Part shown: in pieces, positions 1 through 8,137 of the stretch
Layout of the letters: the number at the start of each line of letters is the position of its first letter
Position numbering within the stretch: position 1 is the stretch's first letter
Assembly (NCBI GenBank): GCA_002490635.1
Contig: DKUJ01000043.1
Location: 1-27,112, forward strand
Source of the DNA: Porphyromonadaceae bacterium UBA7207
GTDB taxonomy: Bacteria > Bacteroidota > Bacteroidia > Bacteroidales > Muribaculaceae
Direction: 5' to 3'
Length of the DNA stretch: 27,112 nt
The notes under the pieces: model-generated
Seen by the model: the letters and a program-made list of their open reading frames with translations, nothing else
Databases searched by the model: none
Told to the model about the DNA's origin: nothing
Position numbers and translations under genes: made by a program

Positions 1-177
1 CTACGCCTCGCGCTGACCTCGCCACGCAGGCTCCGGAAGTTCCTGCAGAAGCGGATTTGAGCAATTCTTTCCCAGCCCGACGATTCAAGCCGGCTCCACA
101 TCGCCATCCGTATAGCGACATATTCCTACAATTCCTCGACTTTCTCTGCGGATTCCCGATAAAACAAAGGAATTTGC

Positions 178-185
178 TATCTTTG
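178..185 (+). promoter_or_regulatory. Bacteroidota -7 promoter element for lepA
   Basis: The sequence TATCTTTG followed by C matches the Bacteroidota sigma-70 -7 consensus TAnnTTTG exactly. It lies 23 bases upstream of the lepA start codon, which predicts a 5' leader of roughly 15-18 bases. No TTTG -33 element is visible at the usual spacing of about 19 bases, so the call rests on the -7 box and its position. Confidence 0.6.
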
Positions 186-208
186 CATGATTTATCCTAC
201 TGTTCCAA

Positions 209-1996
209 ATGAAGAATATCCGCAACTTCTGCATCATTGCCCACATCGACCACGGCAAAAGCACCCTGGCCGACCGACTGCTGGAGTACACTGATACTAT
301 TGCCGCCAAGGACATGGAAGCCCAAGTGCTCGACGACATGGACCTGGAGCGCGAAAGAGGTATCACCATCAAGAGCCATGCCATACAGATGGACTATGCC
401 CTCGAAGGCACCCATTATACCCTCAATCTGATCGACACTCCCGGACACGTCGACTTTTCCTACGAAGTGTCGCGGTCCATAGCCGCCTGCGAGGGTGCGC
501 TGCTGATTGTCGACGCTTCGCAAGGCATACAGGCACAGACAATATCCAACCTCTACATGGCCATCGACAACGACCTGGAGATTATTCCCGTAATCAACAA
601 GGTCGACCTCGATTCGGCAAAGCCCGAGGAAGTCGAGGACCAGATTGTGGAACTCATAGGCTGCCGCCGCGAAGAGATTATCCGCGCCAGCGGAAAAACC
701 GGCGCCGGCGTCGAGGAAATCCTTCGCGCCATCATCGAGCGCATCCCCGCACCCAAAGGCGACCCGTCGGCACCTCTGCAGGCACTTATCTTCGACTCGG
801 TGTTCAACCCCTTCCGCGGAATCATCGCCTACTTCAAAATCGAGAACGGCACCATCCGCAAAAACGATTTCGTGAAGTTCGTGGCCACGGGCAAGGAATA
901 CCATGCCGACGAGATAGGCATTCTCCGGCTCGACATGCAGCCCCGCGCCGAGCTGTCGGCAGGAAATGTGGGATATATTATTTCCGGCATAAAGAGCAGC
1001 AAGGAAGTCAAGGTGGGCGACACCATAACGCATGTGGAGCGCCCCAGCGAAAATGCCATCGACGGATTCCAGGAGGTGAAACCGATGGTGTTCGCCGGAG
1101 TGTACCCCATCGAGACCGAAGACTTCGAGAACCTGCGCACATCGCTGGAGAAGCTGCAGCTCAACGATGCCTCTCTCACGTTCTCACCCGAATCGTCGGC
1201 GGCCCTGGGCTTCGGTTTCCGTTGCGGCTTCCTCGGCCTGCTGCACATGGAAATAATCCAGGAGCGTCTTGGCCGCGAATTCGACATGGATGTGATCACC
1301 ACCGTGCCCAACGTAAGCTACCACGTTTTCGACAAACGCGGCGAGATGACAGAGGTACACAACCCCTCGGGACTCCCCGAACCTACCCTTATCGACCACA
1401 TCGAGGAGCCCTATATCCGCGCTTCGGTGATTACCACCGCCGATTTCATCGGCCCGATAATGACACTGTGCCTCGGCAAGCGGGGCGAGCTCGTGAAGCA
1501 GGAATACATATCCGGCAACCGCATGGAGCTGATTTTCGACATGCCGCTGGGCGAGATAGTGATCGACTTCTACGACAAACTCAAGAGCATCTCAAAAGGC
1601 TACGCCTCCTTCGACTACCACCTCCACGACTTCCGTTCGAGCCAGCTGGTGAAACTCGACATTCTGCTGAACGGCGAAAGCGTCGACGCCCTGTCCACCC
1701 TCACCCATGCCGACAACGCCGTGACATTCGGCCGACGCATGTGCGAGAAACTCAAGGAGCTTATTCCCCGGCAGCAGTTCGACATAGCCATCCAGGCCGC
1801 CATCGGCGCCAAAATCATTGCCCGCGAGACCATAAAGGCCGTCCGCAAGGACGTTACCGCCAAATGCTACGGCGGCGACATCTCGCGAAAACGCAAACTT
1901 CTGGAAAAGCAGAAGCAGGGCAAAAAGCGCATGAAGCAGATTGGCCGCGTCGAGGTGCCCCAGAAAGCATTCCTCGCCGTGCTGAAACTCGACTGA
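209..1996 (+). CDS. lepA: elongation factor 4 (LepA), translational GTPase
   Basis: This is a ribosome-associated GTPase of the LepA/EF4 family, which acts on stalled or mistranslocated ribosomes. The 595 residues match the family's usual length of about 600. The GTPase domain is at the N-terminus: P-loop AHIDHGKST at residues 11-19, switch I around RGITIK (51-56), G3 motif DTPGHVDF near 77-84 and G4 motif NKVDLDSA. EF-G-like domains II, III and V follow. The C-terminus has the LepA-specific basic tail (RKRKLLEKQKQGKKRMKQIGRVEVPQKAF), with no EF-G domain IV. The start is chosen because MKNIRNFCIIAHIDHGKST is the typical LepA N-terminus and it sits just below a -7 promoter box. The next gene starts 73 bases downstream. 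Confidence 0.97.
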   Translation: MKNIRNFCIIAHIDHGKSTLADRLLEYTDTIAAKDMEAQVLDDMDLERERGITIKSHAIQMDYALEGTHYTLNLIDTPGHVDFSYEVSRSIAACEGALLIVDASQGIQAQTISNLYMAIDNDLEIIPVINKVDLDSAKPEEVEDQIVELIGCRREEIIRASGKTGAGVEEILRAIIERIPAPKGDPSAPLQALIFDSVFNPFRGIIAYFKIENGTIRKNDFVKFVATGKEYHADEIGILRLDMQPRAELSAGNVGYIISGIKSSKEVKVGDTITHVERPSENAIDGFQEVKPMVFAGVYPIETEDFENLRTSLEKLQLNDASLTFSPESSAALGFGFRCGFLGLLHMEIIQERLGREFDMDVITTVPNVSYHVFDKRGEMTEVHNPSGLPEPTLIDHIEEPYIRASVITTADFIGPIMTLCLGKRGELVKQEYISGNRMELIFDMPLGEIVIDFYDKLKSISKGYASFDYHLHDFRSSQLVKLDILLNGESVDALSTLTHADNAVTFGRRMCEKLKELIPRQQFDIAIQAAIGAKIIARETIKAVRKDVTAKCYGGDISRKRKLLEKQKQGKKRMKQIGRVEVPQKAFLAVLKLD

Positions 1997-2069
1997 CAAC
2001 ATAGCCCCACCATCCGGCGTTATCACCTATACATCAACCATCCACCGAACATAAAACACTCTTTACCAT

Positions 2070-2690
2070 ATGGCAGAAAAAGAACTCGACCGCCTGAGCT
2101 ACGCGCTCGGCGTGAGCATGGGATACAACTTCAGGGCTTCCGGAATCCAGGAACTGAACGTCGACGATTTCGCCGACGCACTCGGCGCCGTATTCTACGG
2201 ACGGGCCACTAAGATGACCGCCGAAGAAGCCAAGACAGAAGTCCAGAGCTTCTTCATGCAGCTCCAGCAGAAACAGCAGGAGGAAAACGCCAAAATGGCC
2301 GACATCAACGCCGCAGCAGGCGAACAGTTCCTCCTCGAGAACGGCAAACGCGCCGAGGTACACACCACACCCTCCGGACTGCAGTACGAAATAGTGAAGC
2401 AGGGCGACGGCCCCAGACCCACCGCCGGCGACTCCGTGACCGTGCACTACACCGGCAAGCTCATCGACGGCACCGTGTTCGACAGCAGCGAGGAACGCGG
2501 CGAACCCGCCACTTTCGGCGTAACCCAGGTTATCCCCGGCTGGGTGGAGGCTCTGCAGCTCATGAATGTGGGTTCGCGCTGGCGCCTTTTCATACCCTCG
2601 GCACTTGCCTACGGCCCCCAGGGCGCAGGAGGTCTTATCGGCCCCAACCAGACTCTGGTATTCGATGTAGAACTTCTGGCAATAGGCTAA
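2070..2690 (+). CDS. FKBP-type peptidyl-prolyl isomerase, predicted cytoplasmic (FklB/FkpA-like)
   Basis: This is a prolyl cis-trans isomerase and protein-folding factor of 206 residues. Residues 1-100 form the helical N-terminal dimerisation region seen in FklB, FkpA and Mip (LSYALGVSMGYNF, then a Gln-rich helix). Residues about 108-206 are the FKBP domain. Active-site positions of the FKBP12 pattern are retained: VHYTGKL, FDSS, VIPGW with the pocket Trp, and ALAYG. No signal peptide or lipobox is present, so it should stay in the cytoplasm, unlike the two FKBPs that follow. Gaps of 73 bases from lepA and 47 bases to the next FKBP allow co-transcription. No clear promoter is seen between them. 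Confidence 0.93.
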   Translation: MAEKELDRLSYALGVSMGYNFRASGIQELNVDDFADALGAVFYGRATKMTAEEAKTEVQSFFMQLQQKQQEENAKMADINAAAGEQFLLENGKRAEVHTTPSGLQYEIVKQGDGPRPTAGDSVTVHYTGKLIDGTVFDSSEERGEPATFGVTQVIPGWVEALQLMNVGSRWRLFIPSALAYGPQGAGGLIGPNQTLVFDVELLAIG

Positions 2691-2737
2691 GAGACTGTCC
2701 GAATTCATTTCACTCCGATTTCTGAACAGTTTCCGAA

Positions 2738-3430
2738 ATGCTGAGAAAATCTTTCCTGGCTGCCGCGATTTCGCTTGCCCTGGCCACCACGGCCACAGCA
2801 CAGCGTCCGGCACCTGAAACCACAGCACCCGACTCCATAACCGCTGCGGTGGCCGAGTTCATTACCGGCAACATCCGCCAGGGCATCGACATGGTGATGG
2901 CCAACGTGGCCGACATGGGACTGGAAGTGGATTCAGCAGCCGTGCTCGAGCTTGTCCGCCAGGGCATAGGCCGTCCTGTCGACCCCGAGGCGTACCGTAA
3001 CGCCGCCCGCACCATCAGCGAAACGGCCGAACGGCTGTCGCGGACCCGCGAGGCCGCATTCCTCGATGCCGCCGCCGCAAGACCCGGAGCGACAACCGAT
3101 GCCGACGGCCTGGTGCTGGAAACCCTAACCCAAGGTACTGGGCCGACCGTAGCAGCTGCCGACACCGTTGTGTTCCACTACAAAGGCGTGCTGCCCGGCG
3201 GACGCGTTTTCGACGACACCGCCGGCGGCGAACCCCTCTCCACCGTGGCTTCCGGTCTTGTGCCGGGCATGACAAAAGGCCTTGCGCACATGAGCAAAGG
3301 GGGCCGCTACCGCCTCACAATACCGTCGGCACTCGCCTACGGCCACCGTGGCGCCGGCGATGTGATACCTCCCGACACCCCTCTGGAATTCACTATTGAA
3401 ATAATCGATATAAAACCTCACATACAATGA
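2738..3430 (+). CDS. FKBP-type peptidyl-prolyl isomerase, exported, with altered active site
   Basis: This 230-residue protein has a signal peptide (MLRKSFLAAAISLALATTATAQ, likely cut after TATA), so it is predicted to be periplasmic. A helical region spans residues about 30-115, and the FKBP fold covers about 125-230 (VVFHYKGVLPGGRVFDD ... IPSALAYG). The pocket motif VIPGW reads LVPGM here, so the conserved Trp at the bottom of the FKBP12 pocket is replaced by Met. This may weaken isomerase activity or shift the role toward chaperoning; that is inference. The stop codon overlaps the next start as ATGA at 3427-3430, which suggests translational coupling with the downstream lipoprotein FKBP. 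Confidence 0.88.
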   Translation: MLRKSFLAAAISLALATTATAQRPAPETTAPDSITAAVAEFITGNIRQGIDMVMANVADMGLEVDSAAVLELVRQGIGRPVDPEAYRNAARTISETAERLSRTREAAFLDAAAARPGATTDADGLVLETLTQGTGPTVAAADTVVFHYKGVLPGGRVFDDTAGGEPLSTVASGLVPGMTKGLAHMSKGGRYRLTIPSALAYGHRGAGDVIPPDTPLEFTIEIIDIKPHIQ

Positions 3431-4296
3431 AGAAAATCATTTTTGGCCTGGCAGCCGTTGCCATGCTCGCTATGGGCTCCTGCAGCAAAGAACAGACTGC
3501 CGCCACAGGCTCCAATCCTCTCACCGACACCATATCCACCACCTTCGGACAGTATGTGGGCGCCAACCTCGCAATGCAGTGCGCCGACTTCACTCCCGAG
3601 CAGAAAGTGGAATTCCTGCGTGCCCTCCAGTCCACACTGACAACACCTTCGGGCGAAGCAGCCGAACGCGGCACCATGGTTGGCGCACAGATGCTGCAGA
3701 CCGTACAGCAGTTTGCCAGCCACGACCAGATAGAAATCAACCGCACCGCCATGCTCGACGGCTTCAAGGAGGTATTCAACATGGATTCCGTGGACTACAC
3801 AACCGTGATGAAATACAGCAACGATTTCCAGACCGCCCGTCAGAGCTATCTGGAACAGGCTCAGCAGGCCCGCGCCGCTGAAGCCGCCGGCAGCCCCGAA
3901 GCGATACAGAACGGACGCATCGCCGCCGACTACATCAATAACCTCAAGGCTCAGGATTCCTCCGTGCAGACCTCGACAAGCGGCCTTGTTTTCAAGGTTG
4001 AGAATCCCGGACAGGGCGACAAACCCAATGCCAACTCCACCGTAGCCGTTAAATACACCGGCCGCCACCTCAATGGCGAAACCTTCGACGCCTCTGGCGA
4101 CACCCCCGCCACCTTCAACCTCAACGGCGTGGTACCCGGCTTCCGCGAAGGCCTCATGCAGATTGCCAAAGGCGGCAAAGCCACACTCTACATCCCCGGC
4201 AACCTCGCCTACGGACCCGAAGGCATGCCCCAGGCCGGCATCGGACCCAACGAAATGCTTGTTTTCGACGTAGAGCTCGTCGACATCAACGAATAA
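3427..4296 (+). CDS. FKBP-type peptidyl-prolyl isomerase, lipoprotein
   Basis: This 289-residue protein begins with a lipoprotein signal (MKKIIFGLAAVAMLAMGSC, lipidated Cys19), so it should be anchored in the envelope. A long helical N-terminal part (about 30-170) resembles the dimerisation region of FkpA/Mip and includes a Gln/Ala-rich helix near 135-155. The FKBP domain is at about 185-289 (VAVKYTGRHLNGETFDAS ... LAYGPEG). The pocket motif reads VVPGF, with Phe instead of Trp. It overlaps the preceding FKBP by four bases and is followed by a strong hairpin at 4320-4356, so it is probably the last gene of the FKBP group. Confidence 0.92.
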   Translation: MKKIIFGLAAVAMLAMGSCSKEQTAATGSNPLTDTISTTFGQYVGANLAMQCADFTPEQKVEFLRALQSTLTTPSGEAAERGTMVGAQMLQTVQQFASHDQIEINRTAMLDGFKEVFNMDSVDYTTVMKYSNDFQTARQSYLEQAQQARAAEAAGSPEAIQNGRIAADYINNLKAQDSSVQTSTSGLVFKVENPGQGDKPNANSTVAVKYTGRHLNGETFDASGDTPATFNLNGVVPGFREGLMQIAKGGKATLYIPGNLAYGPEGMPQAGIGPNEMLVFDVELVDINE

Positions 4297-4319
4297 TCCC
4301 GCCCGGGCACACTAACCAC

Positions 4320-4356
4320 ACGCGAGGGCATGCCGGAATCCGGCATGCCCTCGCGT
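4320..4356. terminator. perfect 17-bp hairpin after the FKBP genes
   Basis: ACGCGAGGGCATGCCGG at 4320-4336 is exactly complementary to CCGGCATGCCCTCGCGT at 4340-4356, with a three-base loop AAT. It starts 24 bases after the FKBP stop codon, as expected for a transcription terminator or mRNA-stabilising hairpin. No long T tract follows on the plus strand (TCGTATTATGG), so intrinsic termination is plausible rather than certain. Confidence 0.65.
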
Positions 4357-4393
4357 CGTATTATGGCAAAGCCACGCCGGATTCGCTGAATTT

Positions 4394-4415
4394 GCCGGGA
4401 TTTAGCCGGGATTTA
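4394..4415 (+). repeat. two tandem copies of an 11-base unit
   Basis: GCCGGGATTTA occurs twice head-to-tail, and a third partial copy (GCGGCTTTA) follows. The repeat lies immediately upstream of the -33 box of the next gene's promoter. It could be an operator or a slippage product; the sequence alone cannot separate these. Confidence 0.5.
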
Positions 4416-4427
4416 GCGGCTTTACAT

Positions 4428-4458
4428 TTTGGCAATTGCGCGTAAAGTGTTATTTTTG
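4428..4458 (+). promoter_or_regulatory. complete Bacteroidota promoter for the TPR gene
   Basis: A -33 TTTG at 4428-4431 is followed after exactly 19 bases by -7 TATTTTTG at 4451-4458. This is a full match in both boxes and in spacing to the TTTG-N19-TAnnTTTG consensus. It is the best promoter in the window and lies 60 bases before the ATG at 4519. It rules out the in-frame upstream ATG at 4429, which falls inside the promoter. Confidence 0.8.
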
Positions 4459-4518
4459 CAGGTCAAAAGGCGCTCCAGGCGCCTGCCAATCACGAAAAAC
4501 CAAGACACCACCGCTATA

Positions 4519-5163
4519 ATGGAAAACAACAAGCCTACCGAAGAGCAGCTTGCCAACGCCGAAGACCTCGTTGCAAAAGCTAAAGTGAACAAGAACTCCA
4601 TAATCGGAGTCTCAATCGCAATTGTCGTTGTCATCGTAGGTCTCCTCGCCTGGTTCCTCATCCGCCAGGAAGGAAGCCGCAAGGCCGACGAAGCCATAGG
4701 CCGCGCCGACATCGAGCTTAACGACTCCATCGCCACCCAGCTGTACGAAGCGGCAGCCACCTCCGGCTACAGCTCCGGCAACCGCGCGAAAGCCGAAATG
4801 GGCATCCGCCTCTATCAGGAAGGCAAATATGCCGAAGCAGCCGAATACCTCTCCGACTGCAGCCTCGACGACAATATCGCCGCTGCCGGAGTGGCTACCC
4901 TCGAAGGCGACTGCTATGTGAACCTCGACCAGTACGACAAAGCCATCAGCTGCTACCGCACCGCCGAAAGCCGCGCCGACGGCAACCCCGCCATCGTGCC
5001 TTTCATCCTCGTAAAAGAAGCCAACGTGTTCCGCGCCCAGGAAAATTACGGTGCCGAAGCCGAGGCCTACAGGAAGATTATCGACAAGTTCCCCAACTAC
5101 AGCGCAGGACAGGTCGACATCCGCACACTCTACAACCGCGCCCTGACTCAGTCGCGCCAATAA
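4519..5163 (+). CDS. membrane-anchored tetratricopeptide-repeat protein
   Basis: This 214-residue protein has a short cytoplasmic N-terminus, one hydrophobic segment at about residues 27-48 (IIGVSIAIVVVIVGLLAWFLI), and a periplasmic part made of TPR-like helical hairpins (AEMGIRLYQEGKYAEAAEYL, LEGDCYVNLDQYDKAISCY, EANVFRAQENYGAEAEAYRKI). The architecture resembles YfgM-type ancillary proteins, which interact with periplasmic chaperones or the Sec machinery. Its position just after the envelope FKBPs fits a folding-related role, but that is inference. The start at 4519 is chosen because the upstream in-frame ATG at 4429 lies within the promoter. Confidence 0.85.
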   Translation: MENNKPTEEQLANAEDLVAKAKVNKNSIIGVSIAIVVVIVGLLAWFLIRQEGSRKADEAIGRADIELNDSIATQLYEAAATSGYSSGNRAKAEMGIRLYQEGKYAEAAEYLSDCSLDDNIAAAGVATLEGDCYVNLDQYDKAISCYRTAESRADGNPAIVPFILVKEANVFRAQENYGAEAEAYRKIIDKFPNYSAGQVDIRTLYNRALTQSRQ

Positions 5164-5191
5164 TCCGGCCACAAGCCCGGGCAGAATCATA

Positions 5192-5221
5192 CAAGGGATT
5201 TCCGACTCCGGGAATCCCTTG
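5192..5221 (+). terminator. hairpin after the TPR gene
   Basis: CAAGGGATT at 5192-5200 pairs with AATCCCTTG at 5213-5221. Further inner pairs (CCG with CGG) leave a four-base loop. It sits about 28 bases after the TPR stop codon and before the MATE start. No T tract follows, so termination may be partial. Confidence 0.5.
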
Positions 5222-5251
5222 ACTGTATAACCCCTCCCACATATATCATTA

Positions 5252-6622
5252 ATGGACACGCGCCTGGAACAACTCGCCACACGTCCCGTAGGACGCCTGC
5301 TGTGGACCTATAGCTTCCCCGCCGTTGTGGGCATGCTGGTGATGGCTCTCTACAACGTCGTCGACCGCATCTTCATAGGCCAGTGGGTAGGCGCCGACGC
5401 CATCGCCGGCCTCACCGTCACTTTCCCGCTGATGAACCTGGCCACCGCCATAGGAGTGCTCATAGGTGTGGGATCGTGCAGCCGCATATCCATCGTGCTC
5501 GGCGCCGGCGACAGCGACACAGCATCGCACATCCTTGGCAACGCACTGTCGCTCACCATAGTCAACGGTCTGGTGTACATAGCGTTGTTCGCCCTTTTCA
5601 TGGACCCGCTGCTCGAGGCCTTCGGTGCCAGCGCCACCACCCTGCCCCTGGCCCGCACATACATGCTCATACTCCTTCCCGGCCTGTTGCTCACCAACAT
5701 AGCCTTCAGCCTCAACAACGTGATGCGTGCCTCGGGCTATCCGCGCCGGGCCATGATGACAATGATAATAGGCGCCGCCACCAACTGCATCCTCGACCCG
5801 CTGTTCATCCTCGTGTTCGACATGGGCATCGCCGGTGCCGCCCTGGCCACCGACATAGCCATGGCCGTGTCGGCAGTGTTCGTTCTGGCACACTTCTGCC
5901 GCCACGACACTACCCTGCGCTTCCGCAAAGGCACATACGCCATACGCCGGAGCATATTCCTCGCCATCGTGAGCCTCGGCGCCGCCCCCGCGCTGGTGAA
6001 CGCCGCCTCGTGTGGCATCAACGCCATAATAAACCGCACCATCATAGCCTATGCCGAGACCGGCATGGCCGACACGGCCATCGCCGCCGCCGGCATATTC
6101 GTGACCTACACCTCACTGCCGGTAACTGTGGCTCTGGGCATATGCCAGGGAATGCAGCCCATAGTGGGCTACAACTTCGGCGCCGGCAACGGCCACCGGC
6201 TATGGCGCGCCTACTGGCTCGCCGTGGGTGCGGCGTCAGTGATAACTACCCTGCCACTGCTGCTCACCTACACCGCTCCCGAACTTGTGGCCATGGCTTT
6301 CACCGACGATACGAAACTTATTCATACCACCGCCCTGGTGCTGCGCACGGCCATGTGGGCATTCGCTCCCGTGGGATTCCAGGTAATATCCACTGCGTTC
6401 TTCCAGAGCATAGGCAAGGCCGGCAAGAGTGTGTTCGTGAGCCTTGTGCGCCAGGTGATATTCCTGGTGCCGCTGCTCATCCTGCTGCCGCGGTGGATGG
6501 GATTCTCCGGCGTGTGGTCGGCCTTCCCGCTGTCCGACGTGTGCGCCACCATTGTGGCCGCGGCGATGATAGCCTGGCAGCACCGCCGCCTGAGAATGGC
6601 AGCTACGCCTTTACCTGCGTAA
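5252..6622 (+). CDS. MATE family multidrug/cation exporter (MepA-like)
   Basis: This 456-residue inner-membrane transporter of the MATE superfamily is predicted to export organic cations or drugs by Na+ or H+ antiport. It has twelve hydrophobic segments in two similar halves. Family signatures are visible: FPAVVGMLVMALYNVVDRIFIGQ near the N-terminus, the GVGSCSRIS stretch in the first half, and QGMQPIVGYNFGAG at the start of the second half, typical of the MepA/DinF-like branch. Length is normal (440-470). A hairpin precedes it and a bidirectional terminator follows, so it is probably a single-gene unit. The substrate cannot be told from sequence. Confidence 0.93.
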   Translation: MDTRLEQLATRPVGRLLWTYSFPAVVGMLVMALYNVVDRIFIGQWVGADAIAGLTVTFPLMNLATAIGVLIGVGSCSRISIVLGAGDSDTASHILGNALSLTIVNGLVYIALFALFMDPLLEAFGASATTLPLARTYMLILLPGLLLTNIAFSLNNVMRASGYPRRAMMTMIIGAATNCILDPLFILVFDMGIAGAALATDIAMAVSAVFVLAHFCRHDTTLRFRKGTYAIRRSIFLAIVSLGAAPALVNAASCGINAIINRTIIAYAETGMADTAIAAAGIFVTYTSLPVTVALGICQGMQPIVGYNFGAGNGHRLWRAYWLAVGAASVITTLPLLLTYTAPELVAMAFTDDTKLIHTTALVLRTAMWAFAPVGFQVISTAFFQSIGKAGKSVFVSLVRQVIFLVPLLILLPRWMGFSGVWSAFPLSDVCATIVAAAMIAWQHRRLRMAATPLPA

Positions 6623-6631
6623 CCATACAAC

Positions 6632-6669
6632 AAGGCTCCGGAAGCACAATGCCGCCGGAGCCTTTTATT
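6632..6669. terminator. bidirectional terminator between convergent genes
   Basis: AAGGCTCCGG at 6632-6641 pairs with CCGGAGCCTT at 6655-6664, a 10-bp stem with a 13-base loop. The plus strand continues as TTATTTTG. It lies between the MATE stop (6622) and the stop of the leftward caspase-like gene (6684), where a shared terminator is expected. Confidence 0.75.
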
Positions 6670-6683
6670 TTGCAGTGCAGGGA

Positions 6684-7451
6684 TTACCGGAAGCTTGTGA
6701 GCACCACGTCGTACATACTGCGTGGCGCGATAAGCTGCGGATGCTGCTCCTGAGCGCTGCGACGCACGACATCGCGGTACATGTAGTCGAACAGTTCCTT
6801 TACGGTAATACTGCGGTCGCGGTTCTTGTCGGCCTTGCCGCGCAGACCTTTTATCAGCGCCTGGGTGAAGAATCCCGCCCCAATGTTCGCTCCGTCGATG
6901 GAAGATTCGTCGGGACGGCTGCTCACAAAAAACGCCGTGCCGGCCTGACGCATCGCCCTGGTGCTCCAATCACCCCGTTGTGTGCGGCTATTGCGCGAGC
7001 CGTCGCCTGTGGTGGCGGCATCGGCAATGGAGCCGGCATGGCACACGTCGATGTAGAGAATCTTCTCGCCGGCATCGCTCGAACCGAGAATGTCGAGCAG
7101 TTCGGTGTAAGGCAACAGCCCGTCGTAGACGCACAGCGCCGACGGTGCGCCATGGCCGCTGTAGAAGAACACTATGCGGTCGCCGGCTCCGGCGCGGTTG
7201 GCGATGGCACGGAGTTTCTCCTTGATGTTGGCCGCTGTGGCATAGCTGCTGGTGAGGGTGGTGATGTCGTTGGTCTGCGTCTGCATTACCTGCTTGAAAC
7301 GCTTCACATCCTTGGTGCAGCCTGCGAGATTGTTCTGCAGGTTCTGCGGATGGCTGTAGTTGGAAACGCCTGCCGCAAGGACGAATGTGCGCGCCGAAGC
7401 TCCCGCACATACCGCCAGGGCAAGCACCAGCGAAAGAATTATACGTAACAT
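6684..7451 (-). CDS. secreted caspase-family (C14) cysteine peptidase
   Basis: This 255-residue protein has a signal peptide (MLRIILSLVLALAVCAGASA, likely cut before Arg21), so it should act in the periplasm or outside the cell. A single caspase/metacaspase domain follows. The catalytic dyad is visible: His100 in FFYSGHG and Cys137 in LYIDVCHAGS. Near residues 208-219 the pattern DKNRDRSITVKE looks like an EF-hand calcium loop, so calcium dependence is possible. The start at 7451 is chosen because the signal peptide begins there; an upstream extension would run back into the FHA gene. It is the last of three co-oriented genes, 20 bases after the FHA gene, and ends at a shared terminator. The substrate is unknown. 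Confidence 0.88.
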   Translation of the reverse strand: MLRIILSLVLALAVCAGASARTFVLAAGVSNYSHPQNLQNNLAGCTKDVKRFKQVMQTQTNDITTLTSSYATAANIKEKLRAIANRAGAGDRIVFFYSGHGAPSALCVYDGLLPYTELLDILGSSDAGEKILYIDVCHAGSIADAATTGDGSRNSRTQRGDWSTRAMRQAGTAFFVSSRPDESSIDGANIGAGFFTQALIKGLRGKADKNRDRSITVKELFDYMYRDVVRRSAQEQHPQLIAPRSMYDVVLTSFR

Positions 7452-7471
7452 ATGAATGCTTTTATCTGTTT

Positions 7472-8137
7472 CTACTGCGGACGGCACTTGCACAGCTGGC
7501 ACATGCCGTAGGAAATTTCGTCGTCGGAAAGCACCCGGCGGCAATTTGGATTGGGACAACGCAGTTTTGCGCGGCGTTCCTTTATGGACTCGCCGTCGGG
7601 CATGAACATTGCCGCCGCTCCCGCAATGAGCAGGCCAGGGGCTACCATGAGTGCGCGGTTAAGATTCAGAATGGCGTTGGGCGACATGCTGTCGTCGAAC
7701 ACTCCCTGCAGGCATATGCCCACCACACAGCCAACAGCTGCCGAGCCCTTCTGCGCCCAGCCCCAGATTTTGGCTTTGCGGATAAAAGACTTCTTGTCGG
7801 CCTTTATTACCTCGAGCTTCTCGCGAAGCTCCCGCCATGCATATTCATAGCCCACGTTGGGTCCCAATACAAGCGATGCCGGGAAGCAGAAGCCGTTGAC
7901 ATCGGGTGGTCCGAGCTGAATCTTCGTGGTGGGCCGTATCTGGGCGGTGGTGACTCTGCGCAGTGTGCCGTCGGGCTGCTGCACGAATGTTCCGTTGCTG
8001 GAACCGGCATCCTGGAGTATCCACGTGTCGTTGTCCTCGATTATTATCTTCGCATGCTCGCGACTGACAGCACGGTGTGTGTCGTCGATCATGATTGTTC
8101 CTTTGTAGTCTCTTCCTATGGTAAATTCCTGTCTCAT
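7472..8137 (-). CDS. FHA-domain membrane protein with C-terminal zinc ribbon
   Basis: Residues 1-80 of this 221-residue protein form a forkhead-associated (FHA) phosphothreonine-binding domain, with GRD at 8-10, SREH at 25-28 and the SSNGTFV loop at 46-52. A charged helical stretch (about 98-122) leads to two hydrophobic segments, about 131-147 and 161-179. The tail carries four well-placed cysteines, CPNPNC at 194-199 and CQLC at 213-216, a zinc-ribbon pattern. With two membrane spans, both soluble ends should face the cytoplasm. It overlaps the upstream LytTR gene by four bases (ATGA on the minus strand), indicating translational coupling. A link to Ser/Thr phosphorylation is inferred from the FHA fold; no kinase gene is in the window. 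Confidence 0.88.
   Translation of the reverse strand: MRQEFTIGRDYKGTIMIDDTHRAVSREHAKIIIEDNDTWILQDAGSSNGTFVQQPDGTLRRVTTAQIRPTTKIQLGPPDVNGFCFPASLVLGPNVGYEYAWRELREKLEVIKADKKSFIRKAKIWGWAQKGSAAVGCVVGICLQGVFDDSMSPNAILNLNRALMVAPGLLIAGAAAMFMPDGESIKERRAKLRCPNPNCRRVLSDDEISYGMCQLCKCRPQ

Noticed and set aside
3..212. Open frame running in from the left edge and into the start of lepA.
   Set aside because: It crosses the lepA promoter and start codon, and the translated sequence from about residue 30 is not protein-like. Another frame stops at position 60. I cannot tell which, if either, is the end of an upstream gene.
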